Below, piece after piece: positions 42,980 through 50,110 of a stretch of DNA of 64,000 nucleotides. Origin of the DNA: Saccharopolyspora flava (GTDB taxonomy: Bacteria > Actinomycetota > Actinomycetes > Mycobacteriales > Pseudonocardiaceae); NCBI RefSeq assembly GCF_900116135.1, contig NZ_FOZX01000002.1, positions 124,001 through 188,000 of the forward strand, in the 5' to 3' direction. The position numbers and the translations under genes are program-made. Numbering within the stretch: position 1 is the stretch's first letter; each line of letters begins with the position of its first letter. A model generated the notes under the pieces. The model made no database searches, had not been told where the DNA came from, and saw nothing but the letters and a program-made list of their open reading frames with translations.

Positions 42980-44344
42980 ATGGGCAGGTGGCTACCGGTG
43001 ACGATCAGCGCGGAACCCGTCGCTCGGGCCCGGGAGGACTTCGCCGCCGGCCGCGACGTCGCAGCGGGCGTGCGCCCGGAGATCCTGGCGTCCTGGTCGC
43101 GCTGCCGCGACCGCTACGACGTCGATCCCGGCCTGCGCATCGCGCCCGCGGCGCCCGAGCACGCCGAGCACTGCCTGGAGCAGGAGGTCGTGCTCGCCGA
43201 GCTCGGCGGACTCGCCGCCATCGCGGGCCGGGAGATGGAGCGCTCCGGCGGCATCATCGCGGTCGCCGACGGCTCCGGCCGCGTCCTGGCCGCCTACGGC
43301 GACCCGGAGGCGCAGCGCCGCGCCGAGGCCAGCAACCTCGCCCCGCGCGCCACCTGGGCCGAGGACACCACCGGCACCAACGGCCTGGGCACCGCCCTGG
43401 AGACGACCGGCCCGGTGACCGTCACCGGCGCCGAGCACTGGTGCGAGGGCTTCCACGACTGGGCCTGCACGGGCATCGCCGTGCGCGACGTCGTCACCGG
43501 CTCCCCCATCGGCATGCTCGACGTCTCCCGCTGGGGCGAGCCGCTGTCCGACCACGTCACCGGCTGGCTGGAGAGCGCGGCGGGCGGCGTGGAGGCCGAG
43601 CTGCACCAGCGCGCCGTGGCCGACGGGCGGCGGCTGGTCGCCGCGTTCGCCGAGCGGCGGACCCGCAACCCCCTGCTGGGCGTGGACGTCGGCGGTCGCG
43701 CCGTCATCGGCAACGACGCCGCCGAACCGCTGCTCGGACTCCCCGGGGCGACCCCGATGATCTCCCCGGGCGACCGCCGGGAGCCCGAAGCGGCAGAGCT
43801 GTCCACAGTGGTCAGATGGGCGGCCGGGCGGGCCTCCGGCTTCCCCGGCTGGACCGGCTCCGCGGTGGTCACCACGCCCTCCGGGGAGCAGCCCGTCACC
43901 CTCCGGCCGCTGCACGCGCAGGACCGGCTGATCGGCTTCACCTGCGAGTTCGGCGTCGCCGACGGCGAACCGCACACCCCGCGCGACGACCACGTTCCCT
44001 CCCCCGCGCCGGACCGGATCATCGGACTGCGCAACGAACGCCTGGTCGTGCTGATGCCCGCGGAGATCCGCTACGCCGAGGCCGACCGCAACACCGTGTG
44101 GCTGAGCACCGACCGGGGCCGCATCCAGGCCGCGATGCGCGGACTCGACCACGTCGACGAGGTCCTCACGCCCCACGGCTTCTGCCGCGTGCACCGGCGG
44201 TTCCTGGTGAACATGCGGCGCGTCGCCGAACTCGAACGCGGCGGCCGCGGCGAGCTGCTGCTCATCACCGACCCGCGCGCACCCGAGTTCATCCCGGTCG
44301 CCCGCAGGCACGTCGCCCAGGTCCGCCGCATCCTGGGCGTCTAG
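42980..44344 (+). CDS. GAF-domain transcriptional regulator with LytTR DNA-binding domain
   Basis: 454 aa. The N-terminal half resembles AcoR-type sigma-54-activator sensors (VRPEILASWSRCRDRYDVDP, then a GAF domain with WAEDTTGTNGLGTALETTGPV and GAEHWCEGFHDWACTG). The C-terminal ~110 residues are a LytTR domain (ERLVVLMPAEIRYAEADRNTVWLST, then HGFCRVHRRFLVNMRRVAELERG). So an AcoR-like sensor is joined to LytTR output in place of the AAA+/Fis part. Start ATG 42980; GTG 42998 is possible. It precedes a CaCA antiporter in the same direction, a plausible target. Confidence 0.83.
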   Translation: MGRWLPVTISAEPVARAREDFAAGRDVAAGVRPEILASWSRCRDRYDVDPGLRIAPAAPEHAEHCLEQEVVLAELGGLAAIAGREMERSGGIIAVADGSGRVLAAYGDPEAQRRAEASNLAPRATWAEDTTGTNGLGTALETTGPVTVTGAEHWCEGFHDWACTGIAVRDVVTGSPIGMLDVSRWGEPLSDHVTGWLESAAGGVEAELHQRAVADGRRLVAAFAERRTRNPLLGVDVGGRAVIGNDAAEPLLGLPGATPMISPGDRREPEAAELSTVVRWAAGRASGFPGWTGSAVVTTPSGEQPVTLRPLHAQDRLIGFTCEFGVADGEPHTPRDDHVPSPAPDRIIGLRNERLVVLMPAEIRYAEADRNTVWLSTDRGRIQAAMRGLDHVDEVLTPHGFCRVHRRFLVNMRRVAELERGGRGELLLITDPRAPEFIPVARRHVAQVRRILGV

Positions 44345-44460
44345 ACCGCCCGTTCCCAGAACGGGGCCGTTCGTTGCGGATGATCTCCCGCCGGTGGTGC
44401 GGAAGGTTGCCCGCCGGTTTCGTCCGCTCCATGGTGATGTGAGATCCCGCCGGCGCGACG

Positions 44461-45528
44461 ATGCGAGGTGTCATGGAATCGATGCTCGTGTTCGCCGCCG
44501 GTGCGGCGCTGCTGATCTACAGCGCGGAGAAGCTCGTCGGCTACCTGGTGGGAATGGCTGCGGGACTGCGGATCTCGCTGTTCCTGCTGGCGATCATCTT
44601 CACCGGCATCGAGTTCGACGACATCTTCCTGGGCGTGGCGCTCAACCTCGAGGACCTCGACGGCGTCGCGCTCGGCATCGTGTTCGGCACCGCCCTGTCG
44701 CTGCCGGGCGTCGTGCTGGCGGTGGCCGCGCTGATCACCCCGACGAAGGTGAGCATCCCTCGCGACTACCTGCTGCTGTTCGCCTGCGCGCCGCTGGTGC
44801 TGGCCGGGTTCGTGGCGTTCGTGCCGATGACCGCGCTCACCGGCGTGGTGCTGCTGGCGCTGTTCGCGGCGTTCCTCGGCTACGTCGTGGTGCGCGAGTC
44901 GCGGAGCTCGCAGCCGGTGTTCCGCGACGCCGAGCTCTACGAGGCCTACGCCGCGACCCGCGACGGCGGTGGCACGGCCGTGGCCGAGCTGCCGCCCGAC
45001 GTGCCGGGGCGGCCCGGTTTCGCCGACCAGATGCCCTTCGCCTCGGCCCGCAGGCTCTCCGGCTGGGCCGGTGCCGGGCTCGCCGTCCTCGCCCTGGTCG
45101 GGCTCATCGTGGGCGCCTCGGCGACCGGGATGGGCACCGAGGGGATCCTCGAGGAGTTCGGCCTGGAGGGAACCCTGTTCGGCGCGACCATCGCGACGCT
45201 GGTGCTCACCGTCGAGGACATCTTCCTCACCGTCGAGCCCGCCCGGCGCGGCGCTCCGGAGATCGGCGTCGGCAACGTCATCGGCAGCGTGCTGTTCTCG
45301 GTGACCGGCAAGCTCGGCATCATCCTGCTGGCCGGCGGCCTGGTGGTCGACTCCAGCGTGCTCCGCTGGCACCTGCCCGCGCTGGTGGTGCTCACGGCGC
45401 TGGCCGCCGCGTTCCTGGCCACCGGCCGCCTGCGCCGCTGGCACGGCGTCGTCCTGCTCGCCGGCTACGTCCTGTACTGGGCGGTCAGCTACGGCGTCCT
45501 CGGCGTCGTCCCCGCCGACCTCGACTGA
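44461..45528 (+). CDS. CaCA-family sodium/calcium exchanger-like protein
   Basis: 355 aa with about 10 membrane segments and the two inverted alpha-repeats of cation/Ca2+ antiporters. The second repeat TVEDIFLTV...GVGNVIGSVLFSVTGKLG is close to the consensus GNxxGSxxFN; in the first, FTGIEFDDIFLGVALN...GIVFGTAL is divergent. A cytoplasmic loop of about 60 residues (RESRSSQPVFRDAELYEAYA...) separates the halves. ATG 44461; a second Met at 44473 is an alternative. It probably exchanges Ca2+ or another cation at the membrane. Confidence 0.78.
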   Translation: MRGVMESMLVFAAGAALLIYSAEKLVGYLVGMAAGLRISLFLLAIIFTGIEFDDIFLGVALNLEDLDGVALGIVFGTALSLPGVVLAVAALITPTKVSIPRDYLLLFACAPLVLAGFVAFVPMTALTGVVLLALFAAFLGYVVVRESRSSQPVFRDAELYEAYAATRDGGGTAVAELPPDVPGRPGFADQMPFASARRLSGWAGAGLAVLALVGLIVGASATGMGTEGILEEFGLEGTLFGATIATLVLTVEDIFLTVEPARRGAPEIGVGNVIGSVLFSVTGKLGIILLAGGLVVDSSVLRWHLPALVVLTALAAAFLATGRLRRWHGVVLLAGYVLYWAVSYGVLGVVPADLD

Positions 45529-45661
45529 TCGCGAAAACCGCGTACCACCAGGCGAAATCGATCTCGTCGAACTGAATTGCTCCCCGTCCCGGCGGCAACC
45601 TCGCGTGCTGCCGGGACGTCTGCCGGGTGTACGCCGAAACCGACTCACTGGGGGAACGACG

Positions 45662-46174
45662 ATGCGACGTGCACTGGGGATCGCAGGCGCGCTGGCGGCG
45701 GCGCTGACCGTCGGCGGCACCGGACTGGCCCACGCCCAGCAGGAACCCGTCCCGCTCGGACCGGACTGCTACAAGGGCCTGTGCCTCGGCCAGACCGAGC
45801 AGGAGGCCCTGGCCACCGGACTGGTCGTCGACGAGACGCCCGGCGCGCCCGCCGAAGGCTGCAACATCCTCGACTTCCGGCCCGAGGAGGGCCAGGGGCA
45901 CCCGGGCAACGGGATCTTCGTCCACCCCGAGCACGGCGTGGTCGAGATCCAGGGCACCGACAACATGACCACCACCGAGGGCGTGGGCTTCGGGCAGACC
46001 CTCGACCAGGTGCGGGCCACCTACCCGGACCTCTACAACGTCCCGCCGCTGGACTTCACCTACGCCCACGACATCCCCGGGAATCCGGGCGTGCGCTACA
46101 TCTTCGCGTTCAAGGACGACGGCTACCTGTCCGACTTCGGCCTGGAGGACGCCGCGGGCATGGACGCCTGCTGA
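45662..46174 (+). CDS. Small secreted protein, unknown function
   Basis: 170 aa. A clear signal peptide (MRRALGIAGALAAALTVGG..., cleavage after AHA, residues 1-24). The mature part has three to four cysteines (DCYKGLCLGQTEQEA, EGCNILDF, MDAC) and a repeat-like SmpA/BamE-type stretch GVGFGQTLDQVRATYPDL. GGGGGAACG precedes ATG 45662. Convergent with the methyltransferase gene, 6 bp apart. Family not recognised. Confidence 0.7.
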   Translation: MRRALGIAGALAAALTVGGTGLAHAQQEPVPLGPDCYKGLCLGQTEQEALATGLVVDETPGAPAEGCNILDFRPEEGQGHPGNGIFVHPEHGVVEIQGTDNMTTTEGVGFGQTLDQVRATYPDLYNVPPLDFTYAHDIPGNPGVRYIFAFKDDGYLSDFGLEDAAGMDAC

Positions 46175-46180
46175 CGCCCG

Positions 46181-46888
46181 TCACGGGCGGCGGGCCACGG
46201 CGAACACCGACTGGCCGAACGGCATCCGCAGGCGGGACTCGATGCGACGCTCGACCGGCACGTAGAGCTTGTCGTAGGCGGTGAGCATCGGTCCCTCCTT
46301 CGGACGCCCGCCCAGCAGCCGGCAGGTCACGTACCAGGCCAGCAGGCCGGGACCGTTGATGTAGTGGCAGTGCTCCACGATCAGCCCCGCCTCGGTGAGC
46401 GCCCGGGAGAGCCCGGCCGTGCGGTAGCGGCGGTGGTGCCCGATCGCGCGGTCGAACCGGCTCATCGCGAACTCGAACGCGGGCACGACCAGCACGATCG
46501 CACCGCCGTGCCGCAGCAGGCCGGAGAACGAGCGCAGCGCGCCCACGTGGTCCTCGATGTGCTCCAGCACGTTGTAGGCCACGACCGTCGAGTAGTCCGC
46601 GGTCTCGGAGATCGGCACCGTCAGCTCGCGGACCGTCACCCGCGCGTCGTGGGCGAAGCGCTCCCGCAGCGTGCTCAGGCGGCTCTCGTCGGCTTCGCTG
46701 GCGGTGATGCGGGCACCCATGTCGGCCCACTCGGAGGCGTAGTGCCCCAGACCCGAGCCGATCTCCAGCACGTCGTCACCGAAGTGCGGAAAACCCAGCG
46801 AGCACAACCACTTCCGGTAGTTCACCGCCGAGGTGAGGTCCTCCAGCGCGTCGGACTGCAAGTGCGTGTCACCGCTGATCTGCGTCAT
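46181..46888 (-). CDS. SAM-dependent methyltransferase of the surface-glycan group
   Basis: 235 aa. Motif I VLEIGSGLGHYASEWADMGA, acidic loop SEADES, and YNVLEHIEDHVGALR place it among methyltransf_23/25 enzymes that occur in glycan clusters. AGGAAAGAG precedes ATG 46888. It is last in a minus-strand run with DUF2142 (13-bp gap) and GT2. It probably methylates a sugar or lipid-linked intermediate. Confidence 0.82.
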   Translation of the reverse strand: MTQISGDTHLQSDALEDLTSAVNYRKWLCSLGFPHFGDDVLEIGSGLGHYASEWADMGARITASEADESRLSTLRERFAHDARVTVRELTVPISETADYSTVVAYNVLEHIEDHVGALRSFSGLLRHGGAIVLVVPAFEFAMSRFDRAIGHHRRYRTAGLSRALTEAGLIVEHCHYINGPGLLAWYVTCRLLGGRPKEGPMLTAYDKLYVPVERRIESRLRMPFGQSVFAVARRP

Positions 46889-46901
46889 CGGATTCTCTTT
46901 C

Positions 46902-48380
46902 CTAGAGGACGAATTCGTACTTGAAAGCGCTGCTGAGCAGCGCGTAGAACACCAGGACCACGATGGCCACCTCGGTCCCCCGCAGCAGGCGGGCGCTCGG
47001 GACGTCCAGCCGCAGCGGGATCACCCGCGCCAGCACCGCGACGGCCACGACCACCAGCGGCAGGAAGTAGCGGCCCTGCATTCCCTCGATCTGGTACCGG
47101 CCGACCGGGGAGAACTCCAGGTAGAGCGTGCCGAACAGCGCCGCCGCGCCGACCAGCACGATCACGGCGGCGATGATCCACTGCGCGCGGGTGCCGCGCA
47201 TCCGGTCGGTGATGCCGAAGGCCAGCGAGCCCGCCGCCAGCGTCGCCAGCCCGGCCGTCCCCGGGGCCAGCACGAAACTGCTGCCGAACACCCCGAAGAA
47301 GCCGGCGACGATCGGCTGCTCCTGGCTCACGAAGGTCCTGGCCAACAGCCCGGGCACGTCGCTGAGGTGGGTGAGCAGGTACTGGATCTGCAGGCCCGGG
47401 TCGACGACCTCGTTCGGGCGCATGACCTTCATGCCCTCGCTGGTCTTGGCCGACAGCGCCGTCCAGATCCCGAACCCGGTGATGCCGACGGCGGTCGCGG
47501 CGATGCCCGCCCAACGGCGCACGGCCATCCGCGGGCCCGGGACGAACGGCAGCAGCAGCACCATCAGCACGTAGGTCGGTTTCGCCAGCGGCAGCAGGAC
47601 GGCCGCGGCCAGCAGCAGCGCGGTCTCCCAGCGCGACAACCGGTTCGCGAGGAACACCGCCTTGACGAACAGCGCGCCGAACAGCAGCGCCAGCGCGTTG
47701 GTGAGCGCGTCCGCGGTGATCATCGCGGCCACGAACATTGTCATCGGCATCAGCGCCACCACGAACACGACCCACCGGAACCGCAGTCCGCGCAGTGCCC
47801 GCAGCGCCAGCCAGACGATGCCGGTGAAGGTCAGCACGTCGGCCAGCCGCATCAGCGTCAGCGCCAGCCCCACCGATCCGTCGACGATCTCCACGGCGCG
47901 CAGCGCCAGGGCGCTGGGGACGTAGGCGACGGGCGAGTACGAGGAGGTGTTGACGAATCCCACGTCCACCAGCGGCGCGTTGAGCGGCTGGGCGAGCCGC
48001 TCGGCGTACCCCTCGGGGCGCGTGACGGCGTGCTCCGGGAACTCGGGAACGTTGTTGAAGCCGTCGGCGGCGAAGAACGACAGCTCGGCGACGGTCTCCG
48101 GGATGGGCCCGCCGTAGATGCCCGGGTTCCCGGGGACGACCTGCGGCAGGAAGCGGCCGTGGTCGACGGCGTAGGCGCGGGAGAAGTGCGTGGTCTCGTC
48201 GAAACCCCACAGCGGCGGTGTGATCAGCGAGAACGCGCAGCCGAACAGCAGGCTCAGCGCCACGAACACCAGTCCGCACGGGTCCTTCAGCCGATGGCGG
48301 CGCGGTGCCGGGGGCGCGGCGGGTTCCGCGACGTCGTCAACGTGCTCGAACGCGGTGGTGTCGGTATTCGTCACTTTCAT
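46902..48380 (-). CDS. DUF2142-family multi-pass membrane protein
   Basis: 492 aa with about 10-12 membrane helices. The N-terminal cytoplasmic tail is acidic and proline-rich; LFGCAFSLITPPLWGFDETTHFSRAY with an acidic pair after helix 1 is the DUF2142 hallmark and resembles the GT-C glycosyltransferase loop 1 layout. It overlaps the GT2 gene by 44 bp. GTG 48374 has better ribosome-site spacing than ATG 48380. It probably transfers sugars from polyprenyl phosphate on the outer face of the membrane. Confidence 0.8.
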   Translation of the reverse strand: MKVTNTDTTAFEHVDDVAEPAAPPAPRRHRLKDPCGLVFVALSLLFGCAFSLITPPLWGFDETTHFSRAYAVDHGRFLPQVVPGNPGIYGGPIPETVAELSFFAADGFNNVPEFPEHAVTRPEGYAERLAQPLNAPLVDVGFVNTSSYSPVAYVPSALALRAVEIVDGSVGLALTLMRLADVLTFTGIVWLALRALRGLRFRWVVFVVALMPMTMFVAAMITADALTNALALLFGALFVKAVFLANRLSRWETALLLAAAVLLPLAKPTYVLMVLLLPFVPGPRMAVRRWAGIAATAVGITGFGIWTALSAKTSEGMKVMRPNEVVDPGLQIQYLLTHLSDVPGLLARTFVSQEQPIVAGFFGVFGSSFVLAPGTAGLATLAAGSLAFGITDRMRGTRAQWIIAAVIVLVGAAALFGTLYLEFSPVGRYQIEGMQGRYFLPLVVVAVAVLARVIPLRLDVPSARLLRGTEVAIVVLVFYALLSSAFKYEFVL

Positions 48381-49341
48381 CTCCGTGGTCGTCGAGCGCG
48401 GGCAGCGCGAGGTAGGCCAGGCGCGTCGCCTCCCGGCGGGAGCGGCGCAGGCCGTCCAGGACGAGGCCGCTGACCAGCATCAGCAGGGCCAGGATCATCA
48501 GCGAGGAGGCCAGCAGCGCGGTGGGCAGCCGGGGCACGGCGCCGGTCTCGGCGAACTCGGCGATCACCGGGATGCCCAGCAGCAGGCCCGCGGCGGCCAT
48601 CACCATCGAGATCACCCCGAAGTACAGCAGCGGGCGCTCGTGCCGGGTGAGCTCGGAGATCAGCCACAGGATGCGGCTGCCGTCGTGGACCGTGCGGAGC
48701 TTGCTCTCGCTGCCCTCGGGGCGTTCCTTGAACTTGACGGGCACCTCGACCTGCGGGACGCGGAGGTTCATCGCGTGCACGGTCAGCTCGGTCTCGATCT
48801 CGAACTCCCGCGACTGCGCGGGGAAGGACTTCACGAACCGCCGCGACAGCACCCGGTAGCCGCTGAGCATGTCGCGCACCGGCATCCCGAACAGCGAGCC
48901 GACCAGCAGGTTGAACATGCGGTTGCCTGCCGCGTGGCCGCGCCGGTAGGCCGAGCCGGTGCGGGTGCCGATGACGTGGTCGTACGGGCCTTCCAGCAGC
49001 GCGGCGACGAGCTCGCCCGCGCGGGAGGCGTCGTAGGTGTCGTCGCCGTCGATAAGCAGGTAGACGTCCGCGTCGATGTCGGCGAAGGCCCGCCGGACGA
49101 CGTTGCCCTTGCCCTTGAGACGTTCCCGGCGCACGATCGCGCCGGCCCGCTCCGCCATCTCGGCGGTGCTGTCGGTGCAGTTGTTGTCGTAGACGTAGAC
49201 GGTGACGCCGGGAACGGCCTCGCGCAGGTCGCGGATGACCGCGGTCACCGAGACGGCCTCGTTGTGGCAGGGCACGATCGCGACGATCCGCGGGCCTGCG
49301 GGCTCGGGGAGCGGGCGCAGCTCGGTCGTGGAGGAGAACAC
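48337..49341 (-). CDS. Family 2 glycosyltransferase (polyprenyl-phosphate sugar transferase type)
   Basis: 334 aa. The GT2 core is VAIVPCHNEAVSVTAVIRDL, DNNCTDSTAEMA, DVYLLIDGDDTYD (DxD) and GTRTGSAYRRGHAAGNRMFN. Two C-terminal membrane helices (YFGVISMVMAAAGLLLGIPVI, ALLASSLMILALLMLVSGLVL) match dolichyl/undecaprenyl-phosphate sugar transferases. GTG 49341 has GGGAG six bases upstream and is preferred over GTG 49380. It is divergent from gtrA. It would load a sugar onto the lipid carrier that GtrA flips and DUF2142 uses. Confidence 0.85.
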   Translation of the reverse strand: MFSSTTELRPLPEPAGPRIVAIVPCHNEAVSVTAVIRDLREAVPGVTVYVYDNNCTDSTAEMAERAGAIVRRERLKGKGNVVRRAFADIDADVYLLIDGDDTYDASRAGELVAALLEGPYDHVIGTRTGSAYRRGHAAGNRMFNLLVGSLFGMPVRDMLSGYRVLSRRFVKSFPAQSREFEIETELTVHAMNLRVPQVEVPVKFKERPEGSESKLRTVHDGSRILWLISELTRHERPLLYFGVISMVMAAAGLLLGIPVIAEFAETGAVPRLPTALLASSLMILALLMLVSGLVLDGLRRSRREATRLAYLALPALDDHGDESDEYRHHRVRAR

Positions 49342-49558
49342 GGAATCTCCCGAAACTGTGAAAGCGATTTGCGAATTCACGGTTCATTCGTGCAAGCTGA
49401 CCGTGGAAGGAACGCCCGGCACCGTAGCGCAACACCGGCTTCCCCCTTAAATTCGGATGGAATTGCGAGCCAACCCTCGCCCCATCGAGGGAATTGCGCT
49501 CATCAGTCCGGATGAATTCTCGTGCGCTCCCGGGAATTCGGCTGGAGGGTCGCGAAAC

Positions 49559-49969
49559 GTGACATCACTGCTGGGCAAGATCGCGCGCTACGGCGTCGTG
49601 GGACTGATCAACACGCTCGTCTACTACGGGGCCTACCTGTTCCTGCGCGGAGCCCTCCCGTACTTGGTCGCACACCTGATGGCGATGGTTCCCGCGGTGA
49701 TCGTGTCCTATTTCCTCAACTGCCGATTCACGTTCCGCACCCGGCCGTCAATGCGAAAATTCCTCCTCTTTCCGCTGACCAACATCACCAATTTCGCGGG
49801 CGTGACGGTGTTCCTCTACGTGCTCGTCGAATTCTTCGGGATGGACCAGCGGACGGCCCCGCTGCTGGCCACCGTCCTCGCCGTCCCCGCGACCTTCGCC
49901 GTCACGCAGCTGGTGCTGACCCGAACGCCGTCGCGGTCCCGAGCGGGTGCGGGAGGGGGACAGTTTTAG
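49559..49969 (+). CDS. GtrA-like flippase, 3' end formed by a palindromic repeat
   Basis: 136 aa, four membrane helices; IARYGVVGLINTLVYYGAYLFL and SYFLNCRFTFR are typical GtrA motifs. The family flips polyprenyl-phosphate sugars across the membrane. GTG 49559 has GGAGG about nine bases upstream. The last four codons and the TAG lie in repeat copy 4 (GGGGGACAGTTTTAG), so the repeat supplies its stop. It pairs functionally with the divergent GT2. Confidence 0.83.
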   Translation: MTSLLGKIARYGVVGLINTLVYYGAYLFLRGALPYLVAHLMAMVPAVIVSYFLNCRFTFRTRPSMRKFLLFPLTNITNFAGVTVFLYVLVEFFGMDQRTAPLLATVLAVPATFAVTQLVLTRTPSRSRAGAGGGQF

Positions 49970-50030
49970 CCATAATTGACCGGGCAAAACGGACATTGAT
50001 CATGGGTGATTATGGCTAAAACTGTCCCCT
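49956..50030. repeat. Palindromic repeat family A, copy 4 (overlaps gtrA stop)
   Basis: Inverted repeat with arms GGGGACAGTTTTAGCCATAA and TTATGGCTAAAACTGTCCCC in outline, and centre GACCGGGCAAAACGGACATT. Copies 5 and 6 share this centre, which differs from copies 1-3. The gtrA TAG is at 49967-49969. It lies between convergent genes. Confidence 0.8.
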
Positions 50031-50062
50031 GCCCCGGGACACACCCCACGTGAGACGCGAAA

Positions 50063-50092
50063 CAGCCCCGGAACCACGCGGTTCCGGGGCTG
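50063..50092 (-). terminator. Terminator of the glycyl-tRNA synthetase gene
   Basis: Perfect hairpin: CAGCCCCGGAACC (50063-50075), 4-nt loop, GGTTCCGGGGCTG (50080-50092). It begins 18 bp after the glyS stop on the minus strand. Confidence 0.75.
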
Positions 50093-50110
50093 CTCGGTGG
50101 CGCGGAACCC

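Noticed and set aside
45527-45545. cgcgaaaaccgcg after the CaCA gene as another family B palindrome
   Set aside because: Only one short arm is present; without a facing arm it cannot be separated from chance.
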